Source: Lactobacillus apis (lineage in GTDB: Bacteria; Bacillota; Bacilli; Lactobacillales; Lactobacillaceae). Taken from it: a stretch of 55,277 nucleotides of DNA. Below, piece after piece: positions 45,512-53,359 of this stretch (position 1 is its first letter; the number at the start of each line of letters is the position of its first letter). The DNA is taken from contig NZ_PDKP01000001.1 of NCBI RefSeq assembly GCF_002837055.1, forward strand, positions 63,857 to 119,133, read 5' to 3'. The notes below the pieces were generated by a model. That model was not told the origin of the DNA, did not search any database, and worked only from the letters and a program-made list of their open reading frames with translations. The position numbers and the translations under genes are program-made.

Positions 45512-45682
45512 ATGAACTTAAATAATAATAATACCTTAAAACTGTTTACCTTAAAAAAATAGCTAGCTGACCGCATCAAAACATTCAAAGTAAATAAGTT
45601 TTGGACTAAAATATGGACTAAATTTTCAAAACAATATATTAAAGGTAATTTTGAGTTACTACTGTATCATTATTTATTATAG
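45512..45682 (+). pseudogene. Possible integrase C-terminal remnant with an internal stop
   Basis: A frame running from ATG 45512 to TAG 45680-45682 is interrupted once by TAG at 45560-45562. The part after the stop, opening LADRIKTFKVNKFWTKIWTK, resembles the variable basic C-terminal tails of phage-type tyrosine integrases. Its end lies 16 bp before the right att copy, where such integrase genes usually end. No catalytic Arg-His-Arg-Tyr region is visible, so the identity is a positional inference. Confidence 0.35.
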
Positions 45683-45698
45683 GTTATTATACTTAAGT

Positions 45699-45715
45699 AA
45701 TCTCACCGGGGTCAT
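45699..45715 (+). repeat. Putative att site, right copy
   Basis: AATCTCACCGGGGTCAT, identical over 17 bp to the tRNA-Arg 3' end at 42602-42618. It is not part of a second tRNA: upstream bases do not fold into one. Confidence 0.8.
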
Positions 45716-45736
45716 GAAAAATTAGAAACGTTGAAA

Positions 45737-45775
45737 ATGAAAAACTGATTTCCAAGTAGGGGACCAGTTTTTTTG
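45737..45775 (+). terminator. Terminator-like hairpin beyond the islet
   Basis: AAAACTGATTTCC and GGACCAGTTTTTTT form an imperfect stem with T run. It may be the old tRNA-Arg terminator displaced by the insertion. A similar hairpin ends the NHL lipoprotein gene. Confidence 0.55.
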
Positions 45776-45854
45776 TTCTGACTAGTTAATTGTAGTAGTG
45801 ATTATCAATTGTTTTTCCAATTTATTTTGATTATAGAGAATAGAAAAATTGGGG

Positions 45855-46366
45855 GGTCATTATTATCATATTTACGCCAATTATGATGAAAATATGCTAG
45901 AGTTAGCTCCACTTCAAGTTCTGATATTAAAACTAGAACAAATAGATTGTGTAGGTGGAGAGAATACTCAAGCACCGTACATCGTTGCAAAAAGTAACAA
46001 TTGACTATGACAAACGGGATGATTTTAAAATGGCGCTATATAAGTGATTTAGTAAAATACTTAAACTTAAGCACTGTTTGGAAACGAGTTGAAGGTAAAT
46101 AAATGGAAAAATTCATGTTGTAAAAAAGCATGGATTTTTTGTTACGCAATATTTAATTGACATGGAGTTAACTCCAGCAGATAGACTACTATATATAAGA
46201 AACTACAAGAATAGGAGGCTTTAGATACTGGAGCACCAGTTTTCGAACAAATAAAATAGATCCACCAATACGAGTTACAACTCAAACAGTGTTTGAGAAA
46301 GTGACTGATGGTGATGCTAAATACGATTATGACAAAATAGTTAGCAGTGTAAATAAGGATAGTTAA
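45855..46366 (+). pseudogene. Decayed unidentified gene with several frameshifts
   Basis: Protein-like stretches follow one another in changing frames: YHIYANYDENMLELAPLQVL and EQIDCVGGENTQAPYIVAK (from 45855), VTIDYDKRDDFKMALYK (45994), SDLVKYLNLSTVWKRVEGK (46043), NGKIHVVKKHGFFVTQYLID with MELTPADRLLYI (46102), and a last piece VTTQTVFEKVTDGDAKYDYD ending at TAA 46364. Joined, they would make about 165 residues. I do not recognise the family. It looks like a gene broken by small indels, perhaps cargo from earlier insertions at this tRNA hotspot. Confidence 0.5.
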
Positions 46367-46437
46367 ATTTATCCTTATGACAATAAGTTTCATTATGCAA
46401 ATGATGCTTTACAAGAACATAATAGGAGATTTTAAAA

Positions 46438-47343
46438 ATGATGAAGCGTTTGGCTAAAATAACGGTCTTATTAGGTCTACTAGGCAGTTTAGCTGCTTGC
46501 ACAAACGACATGGGACTAGGTGACGTGGAACTAAGCACCAAAGTTTACAGTAAGAAAAAGAAGACCAAAAAGGTCAAAAAAGTGAAAAAGGCAAAAAAGG
46601 GCAATCAGAAAGGGGACCAAAAATTGAAACTGATTAAAAAATACACAGGTTTCTCATCTCCAACAGCAATGGCAATTGATAAAGAGAATAACCTTTATGT
46701 CTCAAATTGGGGTGGAGATTCAGTAACTAAAATATCGAGCAATGGTGAAAAGGCAAAATTTGTAACTGGCATGAGTTCACCAGCAGGATTAGCTTTCGAC
46801 AAGAGTGGCAATTTGTATGTATCTGACTATAGTGCCGATGTCATTCTTAAGGTAGATAAAAATGGTAAAAAGACTACTTTTGCTAATAATTTGAGTACGC
46901 CAACAGGTATTTCATTTGATAAAGCAGGGAATTTACTTGTTACTAACCGTGGTAGTGATGAAATAGTAAGTATTGACCCTCAAGGTAAAAAGACCATTGT
47001 TTCGAATAAAATGCAGACTCCAGTTGGAGTGGTGGAAGATTCTCAAGGCAATCTTTTTGTCACGAACTATGGTGGAAGTGTACTAAAAATTGACACCAAT
47101 AAACAAGTCTCAGTATTTTCAAAAGGTTTTGCAAGACCAGGTGTTGGCATCGACATTACAGCTAAGGGCGAGATAATTGCGGCTGACAATGGTGGTGATT
47201 GTGTCAGAAGAATTGCTAAAGACGGCTCAACTAAAGTTATTGCTGATAAAATTGGTGGTTGTGTAGGTGTGCGCGCTTATAATGATCAACTTTATGTATC
47301 AAGCTGGTCAGATGGTGCTGTATATGTTTACTCATTAAATTAA
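46438..47343 (+). CDS. NHL/SMP-30-like beta-propeller lipoprotein
   Basis: 301 residues. Signal peptide MMKRLAKITVLLGLLGSLAAC with lipobox LAAC. A very Lys-rich linker (about 40-62, KKKKTKKVKKVKKAKK) follows, probably lying on the anionic wall. Then about six repeats of the pattern SSPTAMAIDKENNLYVSN, each ending in a VxKI-type strand: a six-bladed NHL propeller that usually binds proteins or ligands; no catalytic set is evident. ATG 46438 or 46441 after TAGGAG. Terminator follows. Single-gene unit beside the tRNA-Arg insertion site, so it may itself be accessory. Confidence 0.82.
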   Translation: MMKRLAKITVLLGLLGSLAACTNDMGLGDVELSTKVYSKKKKTKKVKKVKKAKKGNQKGDQKLKLIKKYTGFSSPTAMAIDKENNLYVSNWGGDSVTKISSNGEKAKFVTGMSSPAGLAFDKSGNLYVSDYSADVILKVDKNGKKTTFANNLSTPTGISFDKAGNLLVTNRGSDEIVSIDPQGKKTIVSNKMQTPVGVVEDSQGNLFVTNYGGSVLKIDTNKQVSVFSKGFARPGVGIDITAKGEIIAADNGGDCVRRIAKDGSTKVIADKIGGCVGVRAYNDQLYVSSWSDGAVYVYSLN

Positions 47344-47379
47344 TACTCAATTAAAGGAGTTACTAATTTAAGTATTAAA

Positions 47380-47414
47380 AAAACTGATTCCCGATTTGGA
47401 AATCAGTTTTTTTG
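47380..47414 (+). terminator. Terminator of the NHL lipoprotein gene
   Basis: AAACTGATTCC and GGAAATCAGTTT stem with a run of T. Confidence 0.85.
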
Positions 47415-47566
47415 TTATATATAAATAAAGAAAAAGTGTTCTATTTGGTTAATTAAAATATTAACTTAAATAGGTTTTGAGAGTATCAACTATTATTTAA
47501 CCATAATGAATGAGAATATAGAAGTCACTGTCATCTATAAAGTTGATTTAAGTTCAGCTATTAAAG

Positions 47567-47812
47567 TCAGCCTTTTGTTTTACGACTATCATGACCATAA
47601 GAATCTTTCAAATTAATTTTACCATCTCGTTTTTGGCTAATTAACTCAGTCTTTTCTTCTTTAGCCCGTTCTTTAGCAAATTCCATTGCATCAGTTTTGC
47701 GGTCAAAGACTTTAAGTGTCTTGGCTTCACCAGCAATCTTTACTGCCCATTGGTCACCGTGAGTTGTAACCCAAACATTTTTAGTGGTTTCTTCCTTGCT
47801 CATTTTGCTCAT
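47567..47812 (-). CDS. DUF2188 small protein
   Basis: 81 residues. The core VWVTTHGDQWAVKIAGEAK followed by FDRKTDAMEFAKERAKEEKTEL is the DUF2188 pattern, a small alpha/beta protein that may act in stress; function unknown. A Lys/Arg-rich tail follows. Two starts are possible: the second ATG (47803) has the better-spaced AGAG site, while the first (47812) has almost no gap. A minus-strand TATAAT (plus 47836-47841) is its likely -10. Confidence 0.85.
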   Translation of the reverse strand: MSKMSKEETTKNVWVTTHGDQWAVKIAGEAKTLKVFDRKTDAMEFAKERAKEEKTELISQKRDGKINLKDSYGHDSRKTKG

Positions 47813-47935
47813 CTCTTTTCTTACTCTATATTGTGATTATACAACGAGCTACCAATTAATAGTTGAAAGATGCACATTTAAAAACTCGGAAAAAATGAGT
47901 AGCACTCTTTTACGAAGACCCTAACCTAAAAATGA

Positions 47936-48124
47936 TTAAAGTAGAGGATTGTTTAAGATTAGCTTGGTTAAAATGCCGATTATAATAAATAAGATAACTG
48001 CGCCAGTCAAAAGTAATAACCGTTTTTGCTTTGTACGCCGGTTATCGAAACTAAACACTAGAAAGAAGCAGGCAATGATGATTAAAAAGGCAGTGATTAA
48101 AAGTAGTCCAAAGTGATTTTGCAT
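47936..48124 (-). CDS. Small two-helix membrane protein
   Basis: 62 residues with two hydrophobic helices (about 5-26 and 37-57) around a basic loop DNRRTKQKR. No family recognised. The ribosome site is weak (GAAAG), but the codon pattern and clean helix-loop-helix layout favour a real gene. It lies divergent from the UDP-GlcNAc 2-epimerase gene. Confidence 0.5.
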   Translation of the reverse strand: MQNHFGLLLITAFLIIIACFFLVFSFDNRRTKQKRLLLLTGAVILFIIIGILTKLILNNPLL

Positions 48125-48215
48125 TAGTTTACCAGCTTTCTATTTCCTCTAATTATTAAAGCATAATGACTTGAGTTTTTCTTGTGAAATTAATATTATT
48201 AGTGTGGAGGCACTT

Positions 48216-49358
48216 ATGACTAAAATAAAAGTAATGATGGTTTTTGGAACGAGACCAGAAGCAATAAAAATGGCTCCTTTGGTGCTGAAACTAAAGGCCG
48301 ATGAGCGTTTTGACGAGGTAACAGTCGTTACTGCGCAGCATCGCGAAATGCTAGATCAAGTTCTAGAAATTTTTAATATAAAACCAGATTATGATTTTAA
48401 TATCATGAAAAAGAACCAGTCGCTCGAAGGAATTACTTCAAAGGTAATGCTTAAATTGGCAGATGTGATTACCAAGGAACAACCTGATATCGTTTTGGTG
48501 CACGGTGATACAACCACTAGTTTTGCAGCGAGTTTAGCCAGTTTTTACCAACAACGACCTATCGGTCACGTCGAAGCAGGTTTGAGAACATGGAATAAGT
48601 ATTCGCCTTTCCCTGAAGAAATGAATCGCCAAATGACAGATGACTTGGCAGATATTTATTTTGCACCAACTAAGTTGAGTAAAGAAAATCTGCTTAGTGA
48701 GCATCATCAAGCAGAGAATATTTTTATTACTGGTAATACTGCTATCGATGCTTTGCAAGAAACGGTCAAAGATGATTATCATCATAAGGTGCTCGATTTA
48801 ATTGAGCCAAATCATAGAGTGATCTTAGTAACAATGCACAGACGGGAAAATCAGGGCGAACCGATGAGACGCGTTTTTAAGGTGATGAAAGAAGTTGTGG
48901 ATAGTCACGATGATGTTGAAATCATCTATCCTGTTCACATGTCGCCTAAGGTGCAAGAAGTAGCTCATGAGATTTTAGGCAATGATCCTCGCATTCATTT
49001 GATTGCACCACTTGACGTGGTTGATTTCCATAACTTAGCTAAGCGCAGTTACTTTATTATGACAGATTCGGGTGGTGTTCAAGAAGAAGCACCTGCCTTA
49101 AACAAACCTGTGTTAGTTTTACGTGATACTACTGAACGGCCAGAGGGTGTCAAGGCTGGAACATTGAAACTGGTTGGAACTCAGGTTGACGAAGTTCGAG
49201 CAGCAATGCTGCAATTATTAGAAGATAAAAGTGCCTATGACCAAATGGCTAATGCAAAGAATCCTTATGGTGATGGTCATGCTTCAGACCGTATCATGGA
49301 TGCAATTGCTTATTACTTTTCTGATAAAAAGGGGCAACGACCAAAAGATTTTGAATAA
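48216..49358 (+). CDS. wecB: UDP-N-acetylglucosamine 2-epimerase
   Basis: 380 residues (MnaA/WecB). Interconverts UDP-GlcNAc and UDP-ManNAc; UDP-ManNAc feeds wall-teichoic-acid linkage units or polysaccharide. Motifs: FGTRPEAIKMAPL near the start, HVEAGLRT, MHRRENQGEP and DSGGVQEEA (UDP-binding). ATG 48216 follows GTGGAGG; an upstream TTG frame adds 15 residues before the conserved start and is rejected. Single-gene unit with a strong terminator. Confidence 0.96.
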   Translation: MTKIKVMMVFGTRPEAIKMAPLVLKLKADERFDEVTVVTAQHREMLDQVLEIFNIKPDYDFNIMKKNQSLEGITSKVMLKLADVITKEQPDIVLVHGDTTTSFAASLASFYQQRPIGHVEAGLRTWNKYSPFPEEMNRQMTDDLADIYFAPTKLSKENLLSEHHQAENIFITGNTAIDALQETVKDDYHHKVLDLIEPNHRVILVTMHRRENQGEPMRRVFKVMKEVVDSHDDVEIIYPVHMSPKVQEVAHEILGNDPRIHLIAPLDVVDFHNLAKRSYFIMTDSGGVQEEAPALNKPVLVLRDTTERPEGVKAGTLKLVGTQVDEVRAAMLQLLEDKSAYDQMANAKNPYGDGHASDRIMDAIAYYFSDKKGQRPKDFE

Positions 49359-49362
49359 AAAG

Positions 49363-49405
49363 AAAAGTCATGAATTCACTAGCAGAATTCATGACTTTTT
49401 ATTTT
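49363..49405. terminator. Bidirectional terminator between the epimerase and GtrA genes
   Basis: AAAAGTCATGAATTC and GAATTCATGACTTTT, a perfect 15-bp stem with a 7-nt loop, flanked by A and T runs. It overlaps the last codons of the gtrA-like gene. Confidence 0.88.
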
Positions 49406-49932
49406 TGATGTTTTTCTTGATGTTCTTTGAGCATCTTTTTAGCTCGTTCAATCATCGTAGTTTCTTTTGCTTGGAAAACAGATCTGGTAGTCAAGTAGTT
49501 GAAAATACCAACCAGAACTTGATCAAGAATCTTCACAAACAATGCGTTCAGTTTTAACCATGATAGACCAACTAACATGATGAGACTGTCTGGAATCAAG
49601 CTGATAATGCGGTAAGTGAAAAAGACGATTAACTTTTGCCAAGTAGAGTGTTTTTCATCAACGTTATTTGTAAAAACGGCTTTTTGATTAAAAACAAAAG
49701 AGGCCAAATTTGAAATCACAAACGCAATTGTATTTGAAATTAATACGGGGCTATGCATGTATTTGTGGATAACCATAAATACCACGGTGTTAATTAGAGC
49801 AGCAATAAAACCGAAAATCATGTAAACAAATAAATTACGGTGCCGTTTAACCAAGTTTTGTCCCAAGCGATGAATGGTTGGATCAGACGTTGAATTAAAC
49901 TTGGATGAATTAGTGTTAGTGTTTTTAGCCAT
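49399..49932 (-). CDS. GtrA-family membrane protein
   Basis: 177 residues with a Ser/Asn-rich N-terminus and four membrane helices (about 35-150), ending in a basic tail. GtrA proteins are thought to move undecaprenyl-phosphate sugars across the membrane for wall or O-antigen decoration. Key segment: FVYMIFGFIAALINTVVF and NLASFVFNQKAVF. The ATG overlaps the flavodoxin stop by 8 bp, so the two are coupled although functionally unrelated. Confidence 0.85.
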   Translation of the reverse strand: MAKNTNTNSSKFNSTSDPTIHRLGQNLVKRHRNLFVYMIFGFIAALINTVVFMVIHKYMHSPVLISNTIAFVISNLASFVFNQKAVFTNNVDEKHSTWQKLIVFFTYRIISLIPDSLIMLVGLSWLKLNALFVKILDQVLVGIFNYLTTRSVFQAKETTMIERAKKMLKEHQEKHQK

Positions 49933-50371
49933 TTAATTGATCAGCCATTTCCTTTGCGGCATTGTCAATAGCAGCGATATCGTCATCATCCGGTGCATTT
50001 TCAATTGTAACTGGTTTAGTCACTTCTTTTGCACCAACTTGATTAAACATTTTTTCAAAGTCAAAGACATTTTCGCAAAAATAGTCAGCATAGACCATGT
50101 CGCCGCTGCCCATCACGGCGAAGTATTTACCACTTAAATCCAATTCTTTTAGTTGCTCATAAAAGTCCGCAACGTCATCAGTCATTTTACCTTCACCGTA
50201 AGTATAAGTGACGAAGATGCAGAGGTCGCTTGTCAAATAGTCACTAGCATCGGTAAATTCTGCTTCGCTTGTTTCCACATCAAAGCCATAGTCTTGTAAA
50301 TCTTCTTCCAAGATATCTGCCATATCGGCATCATTACCAGTCATACTAGCATAGACAATTCTAGCTTTCAT
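49925..50371 (-). CDS. Flavodoxin
   Basis: 148 residues. FMN-binding electron carrier. The phosphate loop is YASMTGNDADMAD (about 6-18), the T/S-x-T-G-N motif; the later FVTYTYGEG and AVMGSGDMVYADYFC loops hold the isoalloxazine ring. Ribosome site GGAGAAG just before the ATG. First gene of a two-gene minus-strand unit with gtrA. The reductase partner is not in the window. Confidence 0.92.
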   Translation of the reverse strand: MKARIVYASMTGNDADMADILEEDLQDYGFDVETSEAEFTDASDYLTSDLCIFVTYTYGEGKMTDDVADFYEQLKELDLSGKYFAVMGSGDMVYADYFCENVFDFEKMFNQVGAKEVTKPVTIENAPDDDDIAAIDNAAKEMADQLNG

Positions 50372-50465
50372 ACTTCTCCTTACCTTTCCTCTTTTTTATT
50401 CATCATAACATTATACATAATTTCACTGTATTGATGAAATTCTTTAGTAAAGTTTTAAAAAACGC

Positions 50466-50471
50466 TATAAT
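50466..50471 (+). promoter_or_regulatory. Candidate -10 of the methionine aminopeptidase gene
   Basis: Perfect TATAAT 40 bp before the TTG start, with a weak TTTAGT -35 (50443-50448) at 17 bp. The 139-bp gap also holds the minus-strand promoter for flavodoxin. Confidence 0.5.
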
Positions 50472-50510
50472 GATAATAAACATCATTTTACTAAGAGGAG
50501 AAGTTTAATT

Positions 50511-51338
50511 TTGATAACAATTAAATCTGTTCGTGAACTTAAAGGTATGCAAGCTTCTGGCCGTTTATTGGCTTCAATGTTTGAAGGATTGCGCGATGTC
50601 ATTGAGCCAGGAATTACGACCTGGAAAATTGAAGAATTCTGCCAAGACTTTGTTAAAAGTCGTGGTGGTCGCTTATCAGAACAAGGTTTTGAGGGCTACA
50701 AATATGGTACTTGTATTTCAGTCAATGACCAAATTGCTCACGCAACCCCACGTAAGGACACCATTTTAAAAGAAGGCGATCTGGTTAAGGTTGATGTAAC
50801 TTGCAACCTTAACGGTTTTGAAACTGATTCATGTACCACTTATGCAGTTGGTGAAATTTCTCCTGAAGATCGGGACTTAATGGAAACAACTAAGAAGGCA
50901 ATGTACCTTGGAATCGATCAGGCTGTTTTAGGCAACCGAATCGGTGATATTGGTGCTGCAATCCAACATTTCGTTGAAGATGAACACCATTATGGTGACG
51001 TAAAAGAACTAGTTGGTCATGGTATCCAACCAAGTATTCATGAAGATCCTGAAGTTCCTCATTGGGGTAAGGCAGGACACGGTTTACGTCTTCGCGAAGG
51101 AATGACAATTACGGTTGAACCAATGGTTGAAGCTGGAGGTGACTGGCGGATTGAACAAAAAACTGTTTCTGATCCAAACGATGATTGGGTCTTTTACGCT
51201 ACTCCAGATGGTTCTAAATCTGCACAATTTGAGCACACTTTTGCCATTACTAAAGATGGTCCTAAGATTTTAACTTTACAAAAGCCATATGATGGTTATG
51301 AGAAGTATTTGCCACACTTTGACGAAATGGATGACTAA
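50511..51338 (+). CDS. map: Methionine aminopeptidase, type I
   Basis: 275 residues. Removes the N-terminal Met from new proteins. Metal and active-site residues in motifs: His in NDQIAHATP, Asp pair in VKVDVTCNLNGFETDSC, His in GHGIQPSIHEDPEVPH, Glu in ITVEPM and Glu in QFEHTF. TTG start chosen because GAGGAGAA lies 8-10 bp upstream and the next ATG is inside the first helix. The N-terminus lacks the zinc-finger extension of eukaryotic enzymes. YihY follows after 5 bp. Confidence 0.96.
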   Translation: MITIKSVRELKGMQASGRLLASMFEGLRDVIEPGITTWKIEEFCQDFVKSRGGRLSEQGFEGYKYGTCISVNDQIAHATPRKDTILKEGDLVKVDVTCNLNGFETDSCTTYAVGEISPEDRDLMETTKKAMYLGIDQAVLGNRIGDIGAAIQHFVEDEHHYGDVKELVGHGIQPSIHEDPEVPHWGKAGHGLRLREGMTITVEPMVEAGGDWRIEQKTVSDPNDDWVFYATPDGSKSAQFEHTFAITKDGPKILTLQKPYDGYEKYLPHFDEMDD

Positions 51339-51343
51339 GTTGA

Positions 51344-52267
51344 ATGGGTAGAAAAGCGAGCGCAGCCAGTCAACGTGTTGCTTTATTTTATAAAACCGTT
51401 TCTAACAAGTTTACTCAGGGCGAAGTTTTAACCAGTGCAATTTCAATTGCGTACTATGTTTTATTCTCAATTTTTCCGTTGATCATTATTATCGGAAACA
51501 TTTTGCCATTATTTCACATTAATACGGCACCGATTGCTAGCTATCTTAAATTGATTTTTCCTGATCGGATTGCCAAATTTATTATGCCAATCATTGATTC
51601 ACTGTTAAAAAGTAACTCAACTGGTTATATTTCGTTTGGTATTTTGCTGGCATTTTGGTCGGTCTCGTCTTTTGTAAATGCTATCAGAATTGGCATGAAT
51701 CGGATTTACGGTGTACGTGAAGTTGAGCTGAAGCAGAAGTGGCAGATTACTGTCTGGACAAGATCGATTACCATCTTTTTAACCAACTTGATGATATTGA
51801 TTTTTGCTTTACTTATTTTGACTTTTATTTTTGGTCAGCAGGTATTGGAATTTTTACGTCCAATTTTTTCATTATCAGTCGGTGAAATTGAAAAAATCTT
51901 TAGCTACCGCTATCCTGTGGTCATTATTACTTTAATTGGTGCATTGTATTACTTAAATTATTTTTTGCCCAATATAAAATTAAAAAAACGTGTCATTTGG
52001 CCTGGGGTTTTTACAACTTTAATTGGTTGGGTGGCACTGTCGTGGCTCTTTAGTTACTATTTACATAATTTCCATATTAGCTGGGAAAACTATGGCATTG
52101 TTGGCACTTTCATCATTTTCATGTTGTGGCTCAATATTGCTTCCATTTTGTTTTTGGTTGGAACCTGTGTGAATGCAGCAATTGTGACAATGAACTACGG
52201 TGAAGTGAGTTATTCGGTAGGTCACTTGGCTGAATATGTGCAAGGAAAGCGCAACCGGAAAAACTAG
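51344..52267 (+). CDS. YihY/BrkB-family membrane protein
   Basis: 307 residues with six membrane helices (from about 35 to 280). The family was once called ribonuclease BN, but that activity belongs to another protein; the true role is unclear, possibly transport or envelope integrity. Conserved parts: ISIAYYVLFSIFPLIIII, FWSVSSFVNAIRIGMNRIYG and the GTFIIFMLWLNIASILFLVG end. It lies 5 bp after map, so is co-transcribed with it. Confidence 0.9.
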   Translation: MGRKASAASQRVALFYKTVSNKFTQGEVLTSAISIAYYVLFSIFPLIIIIGNILPLFHINTAPIASYLKLIFPDRIAKFIMPIIDSLLKSNSTGYISFGILLAFWSVSSFVNAIRIGMNRIYGVREVELKQKWQITVWTRSITIFLTNLMILIFALLILTFIFGQQVLEFLRPIFSLSVGEIEKIFSYRYPVVIITLIGALYYLNYFLPNIKLKKRVIWPGVFTTLIGWVALSWLFSYYLHNFHISWENYGIVGTFIIFMLWLNIASILFLVGTCVNAAIVTMNYGEVSYSVGHLAEYVQGKRNRKN

Positions 52268-52326
52268 CATCAGATGCACTAATCTGTTATATTATTTTTT
52301 AGATTAATAAAGAAAGCGTACAAGGG

Positions 52327-53223
52327 ATGAAAGTAAGGAAAGCAATTATTCCGGCGGCTGGATTGGGTACAAGATTTTTACCTGTCACTAAAGCAATGCC
52401 AAAGGAAATGCTACCAATTGTTGATAAGCCAACAATTCAGTTTATTGTTGAAGAAGCTAAACGTTCTGGAATTGAAGATATTTTAATTGTTACTGGTAAA
52501 AACAAGCGAACAATTGAAGACCATTTTGACTCTAACCCAGAACTTGAACAGAACTTACAAGAAAAAGGTAAGACTGGCTTACTTAAACTATCGCAAGAAA
52601 TTACCCATTTAGGAATTAATATTTACTACACTAGACAGCCTTATCCAGCTGGTTTGGGTGACGCAATTGCGCGCGGACGCAGTTTTGTCGGCGATGAACC
52701 CTTTGTGGTAATGCTTGGTGACGATTTAATGATGGACAAAGAGCCGTTAACCAAGCAATTGATTGATCGCTACAATGAAACTCATGCTTCGACTATTGCA
52801 GTGATGCCAGTGCCACATAAAGAGGTTTCAAAATACGGTATTATTGAACCCGAAAATGAAATTATGCCTGGTTTGATTAATGTTAAGTCATTTGTGGAAA
52901 AACCAGAAATTGACAAGGCGCCAAGTGATTATGCGATTATTGGTCGCTATCTGCTTACCCCGGAGATTTTTGCAATTTTAGAAGAACAAAAACCGGATAA
53001 GGGTGGCGAAATTCAATTAACTGATGCAATTGACACAATGAATAAAACACAGCGCGTTTTTGCACATGTGTTTGAAGGTGTTCGTCATGATGTTGGTAAT
53101 AAAGAGAATTACCTTGAAACATCAATCGAATACGGGCTGCAACATCCTGAAACTAAGGATCAGTTACGTCAATATATTATTGATTTAGCTAAAAAGTTGC
53201 AGGCTGAAGATAAGAAAAAATAA
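52327..53223 (+). CDS. galU: UTP-glucose-1-phosphate uridylyltransferase
   Basis: 298 residues. Makes UDP-glucose from UTP and glucose-1-phosphate for glycolipid, teichoic-acid glucosylation and exopolysaccharide. The opening [20 protein letters not shown] with [14 protein letters not shown] is the nucleotidyltransferase signature; MLGDDLMMD holds the metal-binding Asp, and SFVEKPE the sugar-binding Lys. AAGGG is very close to the ATG; AAAGAAAG farther up may serve as the ribosome site. Terminator follows. Confidence 0.97.
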   Translation: MKVRKAIIPAAGLGTRFLPVTKAMPKEMLPIVDKPTIQFIVEEAKRSGIEDILIVTGKNKRTIEDHFDSNPELEQNLQEKGKTGLLKLSQEITHLGINIYYTRQPYPAGLGDAIARGRSFVGDEPFVVMLGDDLMMDKEPLTKQLIDRYNETHASTIAVMPVPHKEVSKYGIIEPENEIMPGLINVKSFVEKPEIDKAPSDYAIIGRYLLTPEIFAILEEQKPDKGGEIQLTDAIDTMNKTQRVFAHVFEGVRHDVGNKENYLETSIEYGLQHPETKDQLRQYIIDLAKKLQAEDKKK

Positions 53224-53233
53224 ATAACAATTT

Positions 53234-53266
53234 AAAGAAACCAAATCTTAATGGTTTCTTTTTTTG
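53234..53266 (+). terminator. Terminator of galU
   Basis: AAAGAAACCA and TGGTTTCTTT stem followed by T run. Confidence 0.88.
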
Positions 53267-53359
53267 TGTAAAATTTTTCTTAACGTGGGCCAAATTACTA
53301 TTTTTCTGCGTGATTTTTAGGTAAGATTCAACTTGAATATTTTGTGAGGAGATTAACTT

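Larger units (their letters stand above)
42602..45715. mobile_element. 3.1-kb tRNA-Arg islet carrying an RloAB/AbiL-like defence pair
   Basis: Bounded by perfect 17-bp direct repeats, the left inside tRNA-Arg(CCT). Contents: tRNA terminator, rloB and rloA on the minus strand, an AT-rich stretch and a possible integrase C-terminal relic next to the right repeat. No intact integrase, so the islet is probably fixed or mobilised in trans. Codon use in the two genes is AT-rich compared with the flanking EIIC and UDP-GlcNAc epimerase genes. Confidence 0.7.

Noticed and set aside
45699-45715. Second, truncated tRNA gene
   Set aside because: Only the 17-bp 3' segment is present; upstream bases form no D or anticodon arm.
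49231-49557. 108-codon plus frame crossing the epimerase-GtrA terminator
   Set aside because: Reads through a perfect bidirectional terminator and antisense to gtrA; composition is not protein-like.
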